Positions 44,311 to 52,263 of a DNA stretch of 58,031 nucleotides are shown here, one piece after another. The DNA is taken from positions 1 through 58,031 of the forward strand of contig JBJXFG010000006.1 in NCBI GenBank assembly GCA_046154665.1. The letters run 5' to 3'. Source of the stretch: JAFLCM01 sp046154665. Lineage in GTDB: Bacteria; Planctomycetota; Phycisphaerae; Phycisphaerales; UBA1924. Positions within the stretch are counted from its first letter, which is position 1. Every line of letters begins with the position of its first letter. Made by a program: the position numbers and the translations under genes. The notes below the pieces were generated by a model. That model saw nothing but the letters and a program-made list of their open reading frames with translations, did not search any database and was not told where the DNA came from.

Positions 44311-45921
44311 ATGAACACCCTCCGAACTGTGCTGGGTTTGCTGGTCGCGTCACTGCTCTGGGCTCTCCCGCGCTCGGTCTGCGCGGCGGATGATGCGGGG
44401 ACCAGCGGCCCGCGCTTCGTCGTGTCGTTTGATGCGAGCGTCCGCGAGCAGCCCGTCACCGGGCGGCTGGTGGTGTATCTCATCCGGCCGGATGCAATCC
44501 TGTTTGGAGGTGAGCGTGTGCAGCCGGGTGATGCGCCGTTCTTTGAGTCGCCACAGCCTTGCTTTGGGGTTGATGTGAAGGGGCTTGAACCGGGGGCATC
44601 GGTTGTGCTGGATGACCGCGCGACGTCGTACCCCGAGGTGATGTCGAAGCTGGCGAGGGGGACGTACCGCGTGCAGGCGGTGCTGGATTGGCACCGGGAC
44701 AACTCGGAGTGGAAGCGCGAGCCGGGGAACCTGTATTCCCAGACGAGCGAGGTGGAACTCGATCCCGCCTCGGACACGCCGGTCGAGATCAAGCTGACCG
44801 AGGTGGTCAAGCCGCGGCCCACGCCCGCCAGCGAAATCGCGGAGATTTTCGAGCATCGATCAGAGCTCCTGTCGAAGTTCCACGGGCGCGAGGTGGTGAT
44901 GAAGGCGGGGGTGGTGAAGCCCATCGGGTGGACCGAGGGGGGGGGTCGTTCGTACGCGGCGGTGTACGAGGTGCCGGGCTTCGGCGGAGATTCTCGAACC
45001 GCGTTCATGATCGCGCGGGGGCGCACGCCGGACCGCGTGGGGTCGCTCCCCGAGACGGATTTCAAGCTGTGGTCGAATGCGTTCCGGATCGTGCTTGATC
45101 CTGAGAGCGGGAACGGACACACCCTGTTCGCGGACTCGGAGAACAACGGCCCCTGGGGCCGGGCGCTGGTGGAAGAGCTGATCCCGGCACTGGAGGCAAA
45201 GTTCGGCTTGATCGCCCGGCCCGAGGCTCGATTGGTCACGGGGCACTCGTCGGGCGGATGGTCGAGCCTGTGGCTGCAGGTCACCTACCCGGACTTCTTC
45301 GGCGGCGCGTGGCCCAGCGCGCCAGACCCGGTGGACTTCCGGGCGTTCCAGCGGACCGACATCTACAGCGCCGCATCGATGTACGAACAAGTCATCGAGG
45401 GCTCGGAGCAGACGGCGCTCACGCCCAGCTACACGACGCTCAAGGGCGAGACGACGATGACGGTGCGCACCGAGAACCTCGTCGAAGAGGTGATCGGGCC
45501 CCGCAACACGTCGGGCCAGCAGTGGGACTCGTGGCTCGCGGTCTCTGCCCCCCGGAATGCGGACGGGCTGCCGGCGGACCTGTACGACCCACGCACGGGC
45601 AGGCTCGACCGCACGGTCGCGGAAAGAATGCGGAAGTACGACATCGGGGAACTGCTCCGCGCGAACCCGGAGAGAATCGGTCGCGTGATCCGCGAGAAGG
45701 TGCGGCTGGTGGTGGGCGAGAAGGACAACTACGGGCTGCAACTGGCGGTGAAGCTGCTGAAAGATGATCTGGATCGGCTGTCGCCCGCGCGCGAAGGGGA
45801 CTCTGGTTACATCAAGGTGTTGCCCGGGGACCACGGGACGGTGATGATGAACCCGGAGGCCAAGGGGGGGCGGGCGGAGATGCTGGAGCAGTTGCGGAGC
45901 AGTGGGGTGCTTGAAAGGTAA
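44311..45921 (+). CDS. Exported alpha/beta-hydrolase (esterase-like)
   Basis: 536 aa. Signal peptide RTVLGLLVASLLWALPRSVC with cleavage near CAA-DD. An N-terminal beta-rich Ig-like domain covers about 30-170 (RFVVSFDASVREQPVTGRLV). A putative-esterase domain follows, with nucleophile elbow GHSSGGWSSLW near residue 313 and candidate His in LPGDHGTVM near the end, plus Asp in VVGEKDNYG. Members of this family hydrolyse carboxylic esters; the substrate is unknown. GTG 44308 directly precedes the ATG. The gene is transcribed away from the methyltransferase and converges with the carboxylase gene. Confidence 0.85.
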   Translation: MNTLRTVLGLLVASLLWALPRSVCAADDAGTSGPRFVVSFDASVREQPVTGRLVVYLIRPDAILFGGERVQPGDAPFFESPQPCFGVDVKGLEPGASVVLDDRATSYPEVMSKLARGTYRVQAVLDWHRDNSEWKREPGNLYSQTSEVELDPASDTPVEIKLTEVVKPRPTPASEIAEIFEHRSELLSKFHGREVVMKAGVVKPIGWTEGGGRSYAAVYEVPGFGGDSRTAFMIARGRTPDRVGSLPETDFKLWSNAFRIVLDPESGNGHTLFADSENNGPWGRALVEELIPALEAKFGLIARPEARLVTGHSSGGWSSLWLQVTYPDFFGGAWPSAPDPVDFRAFQRTDIYSAASMYEQVIEGSEQTALTPSYTTLKGETTMTVRTENLVEEVIGPRNTSGQQWDSWLAVSAPRNADGLPADLYDPRTGRLDRTVAERMRKYDIGELLRANPERIGRVIREKVRLVVGEKDNYGLQLAVKLLKDDLDRLSPAREGDSGYIKVLPGDHGTVMMNPEAKGGRAEMLEQLRSSGVLER

Positions 45922-45923
45922 CG

Positions 45924-45985
45924 GTGGGGCAGGCTTCCAGCCTGCCATCCTTCTATAAAGGCAGGCGGGATGCCGGCCCCACCGA
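45924..45985. repeat. Inverted repeat between convergent genes
   Basis: GGTGGGGCAGGCTTCCAGCC and its imperfect complement ending GGCCCCACC enclose CTTCTATAAAG. The hairpin can serve as a bidirectional terminator for the esterase and carboxylase genes. Confidence 0.7.
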
Positions 45986-45986
45986 C

Positions 45987-47765
45987 CTAAACCTGCAGCA
46001 CCCCAGTCTTGAACTCCCGCGAGTAATCCCAGTTCTCCGTCATCTCCAGCGCCGCGATGAGTTCGTTGCGGGTTTCGTGGGGCTGGATGATGCGGTCGAG
46101 CCAGCCTCGGGCTGCCCCGTGCCGGATGTCGGCTTGTTCGTTGTACCCCGCCCGCACCGCGTCCAGGATCGCCTTGTGGGTTTCTTCGTCGATGGTCTCG
46201 CCCTTGCGCTTGCGGCTCGCTTCTTCGATGGTCGCCAAGACGCCCGAAGCCTGGGCCGCGCCCATCACAGCACACTTGCTGTTGGGCCACGCGAGCGTGA
46301 GGAAGGGATCGAACGCGCGCCCGCACATGGCGTAGTTGCCGGCGCCGTACGAGCCGCCCAGGATCACGACGATCTTGGGCACCACGCTGTTGGCCATCGC
46401 GTTCACCATCTTGGCGCCCGAGCGGATGATGCCGGCCTGCTCGCTGTCGCGCCCGACCATGAAGCCGGTGGTGTCGTGCAAGAAAATCAGGGGAATCTTG
46501 CGCTGGTTGCAGTCCATGATGAACCGCGCGGCCTTGTCCGCCGCGTCGTCGTAGATGACCCCCGGCATGGAGACGGCTTTCACCGGCCCGGCGCGGTTGC
46601 CCGGCAGCGATCGGTGCGTGACCTTCTTCTGGTTGGCGACGATGCCGCAGGGGTGGCCGGCGATCGAGGCGTAGCCGCAGACGATGGCCTGGCCGAAGTC
46701 GGCTTTGTATTCGTCGAACGAACCGGTAGGTCGGCTCTCCGAGCCGACGTCTGTGGCAGTGGGTGCGGTCAGTTGCTGGGGGGTGGGCACGGTGGCGCTC
46801 GCGGTGCGAGCGGTCGGCTCGGAGAGCCGGCGTACCTCGTCGACGATGCAGGCGATGACGTCGCGCGCGTCGTACTGGGCGCCGGGCTTGTCGGAGAAGG
46901 CGCCGTAGATCTCGTCCGCGCTGCGGGCCGCTTCACACTTCGTGCCTTCGTGCCTGCGTGCCTGCGTGCCTTCTCGGTGTTTCTCCATCAGGCTCCGCAG
47001 GCGCTTGATGCACGCCTCGTCGTCCTTCTCTCGAAAATCGATCGTCCCTGAAATCGACGCGTGCATCGTCGCACCGCCCAGCTCTTCATCCGTGATTTCC
47101 TGCCCGATGGCGGCCTTCACCAGCGCCGGACCCGCGAGGTACAGCCCCGAGCCTTCGGTCATCAGCAGCGTGTCGCACAGAACGGGCAGGTACCCGCCCC
47201 CCGCGACGCAGTACCCCATGATGGCGGCGACCTGCGGGATGCCCATCGCGCTGATCACCGCGTTGTTGCGGAAGATGCGACCGAAGTCGTCGGTGTCGGG
47301 GAACACGTCCTCCTGCATGGGCAGGAACACGCCCGCCGAATCCACGAGGTAGATCAGCGGCAGCCGCGCCATCATCGCCACGTGCTGGGCCCGGATGATC
47401 TTCTTGCAGGTCATCGGGAAGAACGCGCCGGCTTTCACGGTGGCGTCGTTGGCGATGACCATGCACTCGCGCCCCCGCACGCGCCCGACGCCCGTCACGA
47501 CCCCCGCGCTGGGGGCGCCGCCCGCTTCGCGGTACATCTGGTAGGCCGACCACAGGCCCAGTTCGGTAAAGCCCTTTGGGTTGTCCAGCAGGAGTTCCAC
47601 GCGCTCGCGGGCGGTCAGGCGGCCTTTTTCGTGCTGGCGATCGATCGCCTTCAGCCCGCCGCCCAGGCGGATTTCTTTCTCGATCGCCTGGTATTCCTCG
47701 TTGGCGGCACGCAGGGTGTTGATGGCGTTCGTGATGGCTGGTGATGCGGTGGCGGCGCGGGTCAT
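45987..47765 (-). CDS. Acyl-CoA carboxylase carboxyltransferase (beta) subunit
   Basis: 592 aa; moves CO2 from carboxybiotin to an acyl-CoA (propionyl-, methylcrotonyl- or acetyl-CoA). Both crotonase-fold halves are present: GRLTARERVELLLD; GRVRGRECMVIANDATVKAG; YCVAGGGYLPVLCD, then GYASIAGHPCGIVANQ, FLHDTTGFMVGRDSE and GGSYGAGNYAMCGRAFDP. Motifs fit methylcrotonyl/geranyl-CoA carboxylases slightly better than PccB. The biotin-carrying alpha subunit is not in the window. Two in-frame insertions come from DNA repeats: residues about 264-276 (GTQARRHEGTK) and about 310-347 (RLSEPTARTASATVPTPQQL and following) within the normally continuous IVDGSEFDEFK segment. A TAGACT box lies 7 nt before the ATG. 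Confidence 0.93.
   Translation of the reverse strand: MTRAATASPAITNAINTLRAANEEYQAIEKEIRLGGGLKAIDRQHEKGRLTARERVELLLDNPKGFTELGLWSAYQMYREAGGAPSAGVVTGVGRVRGRECMVIANDATVKAGAFFPMTCKKIIRAQHVAMMARLPLIYLVDSAGVFLPMQEDVFPDTDDFGRIFRNNAVISAMGIPQVAAIMGYCVAGGGYLPVLCDTLLMTEGSGLYLAGPALVKAAIGQEITDEELGGATMHASISGTIDFREKDDEACIKRLRSLMEKHREGTQARRHEGTKCEAARSADEIYGAFSDKPGAQYDARDVIACIVDEVRRLSEPTARTASATVPTPQQLTAPTATDVGSESRPTGSFDEYKADFGQAIVCGYASIAGHPCGIVANQKKVTHRSLPGNRAGPVKAVSMPGVIYDDAADKAARFIMDCNQRKIPLIFLHDTTGFMVGRDSEQAGIIRSGAKMVNAMANSVVPKIVVILGGSYGAGNYAMCGRAFDPFLTLAWPNSKCAVMGAAQASGVLATIEEASRKRKGETIDEETHKAILDAVRAGYNEQADIRHGAARGWLDRIIQPHETRNELIAALEMTENWDYSREFKTGVLQV
46725..46836. repeat. 112-bp inverted-repeat element inside the carboxylase gene
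   Basis: The terminal arms GGTAGGTCGGCTCTCCGAGC and its near-perfect complement ending GAGAGCCGGCGTACC enclose about 60 bp, like a miniature inverted-repeat element. It is translated as an insertion. Confidence 0.75.
46938..46974. repeat. CTTCGTGC tandem repeat inside the carboxylase gene
   Basis: Four to five units of the octamer family of 5448-5511 (complement), translated as GTQARRHEGTK. Confidence 0.75.
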
Positions 47766-47772
47766 GGGGTCG

Positions 47773-47778
47773 AGTCTA
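47773..47778 (-). promoter_or_regulatory. -10 box of the carboxylase gene
   Basis: TAGACT with 7 nt to the ATG at 47765 (minus strand). No Shine-Dalgarno sequence. Confidence 0.45.
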
Positions 47779-47854
47779 ACGGGGGGCGGGGGGAGGGCGA
47801 CGGGCGGGAGTCGGCAGTGGGGAGTGGGGAGTCGGGGAAGGCAACCGCATGTGC

Positions 47855-47886
47855 CACCGACCCGTCTTCGGGTCGGTGCTGCTTTT
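47855..47886 (+). terminator. Orphan stem-loop with T run
   Basis: A perfect 10-bp stem CACCGACCCG / CGGGTCGGTG, loop TCTT, then CTGCTTTT. No plus-strand gene precedes it. It may be a repeat palindrome or the end of a small RNA. Confidence 0.4.
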
Positions 47887-48169
47887 CGCGCGGGTTCCGA
47901 GAACTTCGGGGTTGCCGCGTCAGCAACACCGACCTGCGGGCAGTTCGGTGTCACAGTCTGCGTCGTCGTCGCAGACGGACCCGTGTTGGGCGAGAAGTGG
48001 CCAGTGGCTTGCTCGGGGCATTCCCTGATTGGATGATGTGGGTGCCGGGGACGTGTGTGGGGTGGTCTCCACGCGTCGGGTCGGCGGGCCGCGAATGTCG
48101 AAGGCCCGTTCTCTCCGAAGTCTTCGCGGGTGCCCCGACGGGCACGGCGCAGGGGTCCGAACGAACGTC

Positions 48170-48212
48170 CCGCCCGGGTGGCAAGGAAGGCCGCCCGGGC
48201 GGTCTTTGTTTG
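48170..48212 (+). terminator. Orphan strong stem-loop with T-rich tail
   Basis: A 12-bp stem CCGCCCGGGTGG / CCGCCCGGGCGG, 9-nt loop, then TCTTTGTTTG. No gene is found upstream on the plus strand in 47766-48169. The 566-bp gap as a whole also holds a degenerate GGGGAGTGG repeat (47808-47842), a CACCGA hairpin (about 47921-47951) and a CCCCGTGCTCGCGCACGGGG palindrome (48299-48318), with no convincing coding frame. Confidence 0.45.
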
Positions 48213-48331
48213 CTTCATGGACATCAGAGCCCGTTGCGCGAGCACGGAGCCAGTCGGACGTCCGGTCAACGCTCTCAGTGCGCGACGTCGTGGAGTGGCC
48301 CCGTGCTCGCGCACGGGGTTCGGTCGGTCTT

Positions 48332-49579
48332 TTAGAGCGCCCGATCGACGCGCATGTCTTCGCAGTCAACGCTCGGCGTCTCGCCGCAGACCATCTGGGC
48401 CGCGAGTTCGCCCGTCACGGGTGCGAGCCAGAATCCCATCATGGCGTGTCCGGTGGCGACCAGGAGTCCCTCCGTCTTGGGCGACCAACCGAGGATGGGC
48501 AGCCCGTCGCTGGCGCAGGGGCGCAGGCCGCACCAGTGCGAGAGCGGCTTCGAGTTTTCGACCCCTCGGAGGAACTTCGCCGCCCCGGGCTTGAGCATGT
48601 CGAGGCGCTCCTGGCGGATGAGGTGGTTGAGGCCTGAGAGTTCCAGGGTTCCTGCCAGGCGCAGCACGCCGTCCATGGGCGTGGCGGCGACGAAGACCTC
48701 GCCCAGCGAGCACGCAACCCTCAGCGGCGTGGGCGGCTGCTCGACATTCAGGTGATAGCCCTTGGCGGGCTGCATCGGCACGCGGACGCCGACCTTTCTG
48801 CCCAGAGCCGTGGACCACGCGCCCGCCGCGAGGATCACCGTCGTACCTTCGATGCGTTCGCCGGAATCGGTTCGCACGGCGACGACGTGGCGGTTTTCGA
48901 CCTCGAGGTCGACGACCGGGGCGCTGGTGCGGATTTGCGCGCCAAGGGCGCGTGCGGATTCGACCACGCCGGTCACGAACTTGTGCGGGTTCCCGAAAGC
49001 GGCCTGCGTTCGCCAGATGGCCCCGTGGACCCCCGGCAGCAGCGCGGGCTCGCGGCGCAGGGCTTCGTCGCCGGTGATGGGCTCTTCCTTGATGCCGAGT
49101 TTTCCGACCAGTTCGGCGTCGTGGCGGGCGTGCTCGAACGCCGCCTCGCTGCGGAAAACGTCCATGTAACCGGTGGGGTGGTACTCGAACTCGACGCGGT
49201 ACTTGGTGGCGTATTCGTCGAAAAGAGGCTTGGTGGCCCGGCTCATGGCCCCAATGGTCCGCATGTTGCGCTCAAGGGCGCCGTGGGTGCAGGCGCGAGC
49301 GAAACCGATCAGCCACCACCACAGCGCCGGATCGGCCCTGGGAACGATCAGAAGCGGGCTGGTGCGGTCGAACATCCAGCGGAGGCTCTTGAGGATCAGC
49401 CCGGGCTTGGGCAGCGGCAGGTGCCCGACGGAGATGAGGCCGGCGTTGCCGAACGAGGCGGCCCGGCCAACCTCGCCGCGTTCAAGAAGGACGACCGAGC
49501 GCCCGCGCCGGGCGAGCGAATGAGCGATGCAGGCGCCGATGACGCCGCCGCCGATGATGATGGTGCGATCCGAATTCAT
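48332..49579 (-). CDS. FAD-dependent amino-acid oxidase/dehydrogenase, DadA-like
   Basis: 415 aa. The N-terminal dinucleotide-binding motif IIIGGGVIGACIAHSLARRG ends in the acidic LLERGEVG. Then come ASFGNAGLIS, the DAO-family central region (TVILAAGAWSTALGRKVGV; PMQPAKGYHLNVEQ) and the C-terminal GLRPCASDGLPILGWSP with GHAMMGFWLAPVTGELAAQM. This is the pattern of D-amino-acid dehydrogenases: oxidative deamination of D-amino acids with electrons passed to quinone. The ATG at 49579 has no Shine-Dalgarno. A TACCAT -10 at complement 49618-49623 gives a leader of about 32 nt. Confidence 0.88.
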   Translation of the reverse strand: MNSDRTIIIGGGVIGACIAHSLARRGRSVVLLERGEVGRAASFGNAGLISVGHLPLPKPGLILKSLRWMFDRTSPLLIVPRADPALWWWLIGFARACTHGALERNMRTIGAMSRATKPLFDEYATKYRVEFEYHPTGYMDVFRSEAAFEHARHDAELVGKLGIKEEPITGDEALRREPALLPGVHGAIWRTQAAFGNPHKFVTGVVESARALGAQIRTSAPVVDLEVENRHVVAVRTDSGERIEGTTVILAAGAWSTALGRKVGVRVPMQPAKGYHLNVEQPPTPLRVACSLGEVFVAATPMDGVLRLAGTLELSGLNHLIRQERLDMLKPGAAKFLRGVENSKPLSHWCGLRPCASDGLPILGWSPKTEGLLVATGHAMMGFWLAPVTGELAAQMVCGETPSVDCEDMRVDRAL

Positions 49580-49673
49580 GCTGGTTGATTGGTGAGTGGC
49601 CGGGACAAGCGGGCGGGATGGTAAGGCGGGCATCGGATCGATTGGCGTGCGTTTGGTTGGTGGCCGGTTGGTC

Positions 49674-49703
49674 TTGAGTCTGGCGTTTTCGGACTCGTAC
49701 CAT
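49674..49703 (+). promoter_or_regulatory. Promoter of the DUF1573 gene
   Basis: TTGAGT (49674-49679), 18-bp spacer, TACCAT (49698-49703). It predicts a start site near 49710 and rules out the in-frame ATG at 49702, which lies within the -10 box. Confidence 0.55.
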
Positions 49704-49752
49704 GAACCCTCGTGATCTGTCTCGGTCGGCCGATGCCCTGAAGGAACGAACC

Positions 49753-50934
49753 ATGACGATGCCCCGGACGAGTGCTCTTCCCTTCTCGATCAAGACCCTC
49801 GCCTCGGCACTGCCCGCAGCCGCGGCGCTGTGCTTGAGTGTCTCGGTGGCGAGCGGGCGTCAGGCCGCCCCCCCGGCACCCCCCGCCTCAACTGCCCCCA
49901 CCGCGCCCGCAACTCCTCCGGCCGCTCAGCCTCCTTCCGCCACACCCCCCGCGACGGGCAAGCCCGTGACGGCGACGCCGGGCCTTCCTCCCACCGGCGC
50001 GGGCGAAACCGGACCCATGCCCACAATTGCCGTGGTCGGGCCTCAGACGCAGCAGATCGGGCGCAAGTCGCCCCTTGAACTAATCTCCGGGACGTTTCGC
50101 CTGCGCAACACCGGCGACAAGGCGTTGACCGTGACCAAGATCGAGGCGGGGTGCCGATGCACCAACGGCGTGGTCTCGAACCCCGTCATCGCGCCGGGCG
50201 GCGAGACGCAACTCAACTACGAGCTCGACCTCCGCGGGACGCTCGGGCCATTGCGCAAGCCCATCCGCGTGCGCTTCGCCGGGTTTGACCGGTCGCTCGA
50301 GGTGGTGGTCCAGGGCGAGCTTCATTACGACATCCGCGCCGAGCCGCCGACGCTGAAGGCGGGGCCCAACGGCGAGTCGCAGTTCACGCTCACATCGCTC
50401 GACGGCAAGCCGTTCCGGGTTCTCTCCGTGCAGGGCGAATCGCCCACGGTGGTCTCAAAGGTGCCCAGCGACGGGGAAGCGGCGGTGTCGTGGACTTTGG
50501 TGACGAACGTGAACCGCACCATGCCCTACGCCGTGGTCGTCGAGACCGACCATCCCACTGCTCCGGTGATCGACCTGCGGGTGATGGGCGGGGTGACGGC
50601 GCAGCGTGAGACGCCGTACTTCAAGAACATCAACGACATCTCCATCGGTCGTCACCTGGTCAACCTGGGCGTGGTCAAGCCCGGGGGCAGCACCGAGTTT
50701 GATTTCTACATCACCCGCATCAAGGACTTCGGCAAGCCCGTGACGCTGGCCACCGACGGCGGGGACGTGAAGCTCGAACTGGTCGAACTGGGCGCGTGGC
50801 GCCGCCCCGACGACAATCATGTCAAGGTGAAGGCGACGTTCCGCGAGGGGGTCAAGGGCGTGCAGCTCTTCCCGGTGTATGTCACCAGCGAAGGCAAGAC
50901 AAACCGGACGTGGGCCTGCGCGGTGGTGAAGTGA
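49753..50934 (+). CDS. Exported DUF1573-family protein
   Basis: 393 aa. ATG 49753 has AAGGAA 6 nt upstream and opens a signal peptide (SALPFSIKTLASALPAAAAL; cleavage near ASG-RQ). A Pro/Ala/Thr-rich linker covers 40-90. The first DUF1573 Ig-like unit is at about 100-190 (ISGTFRLRNTGDKALTVTKI then EAGCRCTNG). Two further beta-sandwich units continue to the end (GELHYDIRAEPPTLKAGPNG; FKNINDISIGRHLVNLG). The family is very common in Bacteroidetes and Planctomycetes and its function is undefined. The next gene (MauE/thioredoxin) begins about 60 bp downstream, and the cysteine pair in GCRCT could be its redox target. Confidence 0.85.
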   Translation: MTMPRTSALPFSIKTLASALPAAAALCLSVSVASGRQAAPPAPPASTAPTAPATPPAAQPPSATPPATGKPVTATPGLPPTGAGETGPMPTIAVVGPQTQQIGRKSPLELISGTFRLRNTGDKALTVTKIEAGCRCTNGVVSNPVIAPGGETQLNYELDLRGTLGPLRKPIRVRFAGFDRSLEVVVQGELHYDIRAEPPTLKAGPNGESQFTLTSLDGKPFRVLSVQGESPTVVSKVPSDGEAAVSWTLVTNVNRTMPYAVVVETDHPTAPVIDLRVMGGVTAQRETPYFKNINDISIGRHLVNLGVVKPGGSTEFDFYITRIKDFGKPVTLATDGGDVKLELVELGAWRRPDDNHVKVKATFREGVKGVQLFPVYVTSEGKTNRTWACAVVK

Positions 50935-50939
50935 AGAAG

Positions 50940-50997
50940 CAGGCATCGAGGCATCATGGCATCGAGGCATCAAGGGACGCAGGCACGGAGGCACGAA
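50940..50997. repeat. GGCATCGA / GGCACGAA repeats before the MauE/thioredoxin gene
   Basis: Four GAGGCATC-type units followed by AGGCACGGAGGCACGA. The last unit provides GGAGG 6 nt upstream of a GTG at 50998. Confidence 0.75.
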
Positions 50998-51906
50998 GTG
51001 GGTGATGCAGCCGACACAAGCAGGCCAGGACGCGGACCCGGGTTTCTGACCTCGACATTCGCGTTCATTGTGGCGCTGGCGGCGTCGCTCGTGCTGCAGT
51101 TTGCCGCCGTGGCCAAGGTGCTTGGGCCGAACCCCAAGACGTTTCTGATCCAGCCGGGGCAGTACGGCTTCACCGACGGCGTGCTGCTGGACTATGTGGT
51201 CGCGGTCAGTGAGTTCGTCATCGTGCTGCTGCTCATGGCGTGGCACCGTCGGCGATTTGTGTGGCCGCTGGTGGCGATGATGTTCGCGGTGTTTGCCGGC
51301 TACTCGCTCTATTGGACGGTTCGCGGCGAGAAGTGCGGGTGCTTCGGGAAGCTGTGGGAACCGCCGCTGGGCGTCACGTTGGGCATTGATATCGCGATGG
51401 TGTTTCTGTCGCTGATGATCGCCGGGGCGATGCGGGTGCCCAAGGGGCTGATCGCGTCGGTGCTGGTGGTGTGCCTGGGGATGGGCTTCGGCGGGTATGT
51501 GATGGCCGAAAAGCTGGCACCGCCGAAGCGCACCCAGGCGGTGGGCATGACCGGTCAGGACCGTCTGCTGGCGTCGGAGTTGCTGAAGGACGTGAAGGAA
51601 CAGCCGGCCGGGGGCCCGCGCTGGTATGTGTTCATCTACGATCCCGACTGCCACCTGTGCGAGCAGATGAAGCCGATGATCGAGATGTTCGAGCAGCAGT
51701 ATGCGGCTGGCGACCCCAACATGCGGATCCGCAAGCTCTCGGTGGTCGAGATCAACGAGAAGACAGGGATCGACACCTTCGAGTGGAACCCGACGCCGAC
51801 GGCGCTGCTGATCAAGGACGGCGTCGTGGAAAAGGTGTGGCGCGGCAACGAAGTTCCGCTGCCTGATCCGGAGTTTGTGATGAAGGTGGTCAGTGGGGCG
51901 CCGTGA
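50998..51906 (+). CDS. MauE-type membrane protein fused to a thioredoxin-like domain
   Basis: 302 aa from GTG 50998 (GGAGG 6 nt upstream). An ATG at 50956 would add 14 repeat-derived residues (ASRHQGTQARRHE). Four membrane helices lie at about 17-40, 60-80, 85-105 and 120-165, with the cysteine motif RGEKCGCFGKLW in between, as in MauE/DoxX-like redox membrane proteins. Residues 195-300 carry a thioredoxin fold with active site DPDCHLCEQMKP and cis-Pro region WNPTPTALL. Predicted role: passing electrons or making disulfides for exported proteins, possibly the preceding DUF1573 protein. Confidence 0.82.
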   Translation: MGDAADTSRPGRGPGFLTSTFAFIVALAASLVLQFAAVAKVLGPNPKTFLIQPGQYGFTDGVLLDYVVAVSEFVIVLLLMAWHRRRFVWPLVAMMFAVFAGYSLYWTVRGEKCGCFGKLWEPPLGVTLGIDIAMVFLSLMIAGAMRVPKGLIASVLVVCLGMGFGGYVMAEKLAPPKRTQAVGMTGQDRLLASELLKDVKEQPAGGPRWYVFIYDPDCHLCEQMKPMIEMFEQQYAAGDPNMRIRKLSVVEINEKTGIDTFEWNPTPTALLIKDGVVEKVWRGNEVPLPDPEFVMKVVSGAP

Positions 51907-51995
51907 GCAACGGGGTTCGGGTATCGGGGTTCAGCATTCGGGGCGAAACGCGCCCTGAACCGAACCCGGACCCTGATCGCCAAACCCGGAAGCCA

Positions 51996-52119
51996 TCGTC
52001 GCGGTAAACGGCCAGGACACCGGCGGCACCGGGCATCGGCCGCTTATGGCTGCTGCGATCAAGCCCTGACCAGGTTCACGGGACACCCGTGCACCGGGCC
52101 CGGCCGCTTACCGCGACGA
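51996..52119 (-). ncRNA. ffs: Signal recognition particle RNA (small bacterial type)
   Basis: The minus strand contains the domain IV signature GTGAACCTGGTCAGG, 10 nt, AGCAGCC, then ATAAGCGG. This matches the spacing of 4.5S RNA (GGTCAGG-N10-AGCAGCC). The ends form an 18-bp stem, TCGTCGCGGTAAGCGGCC with its complement carrying one G-U, so the RNA spans about 124 nt. A TACACT -10 (complement 52129-52134) and TCGACA -35, 18 bp apart, place the start near 52121. The apical loop differs from the usual GGAA. The remaining sequence in 51907-52263 shows no coding gene. Confidence 0.85.
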
Positions 52120-52128
52120 CAGAGACGC

Positions 52129-52158
52129 AGTGTATCCCGGCACCTGAGGGTGTGTCGA
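52129..52158 (-). promoter_or_regulatory. Promoter of ffs
   Basis: On the minus strand TCGACA, 18 bp, TACACT, ending about 10 nt before the paired 5' end of the RNA. Confidence 0.55.
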
Positions 52159-52251
52159 GCAGCGTCGGTGCTTCGAATCCAGACAGGCGGGACGATTTTC
52201 GCGCGGATTGGGTCGAGCGGATTCGATCGTGCGCTCCTGCGGCGCGTTCCC

Positions 52252-52257
52252 TACCAT
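52252..52257 (+). promoter_or_regulatory. -10 box of the PIN/TRAM gene
   Basis: TACCAT with 6 nt of C to the ATG at 52264. There is no Shine-Dalgarno sequence. Confidence 0.45.
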
Positions 52258-52263
52258 CCCCCC

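Noticed and set aside
48029..48637. 202-aa plus-strand frame in the 47.8-48.3 kb gap
   Set aside because: It spans a terminator-like hairpin and palindromes, then continues antisense to the DadA-like gene; no start signal.
49702..49752. Earlier ATG for the DUF1573 gene
   Set aside because: It lies within the TACCAT -10 box of the predicted promoter and would put a charged leader before the signal peptide; ATG 49753 has a ribosome-binding site.
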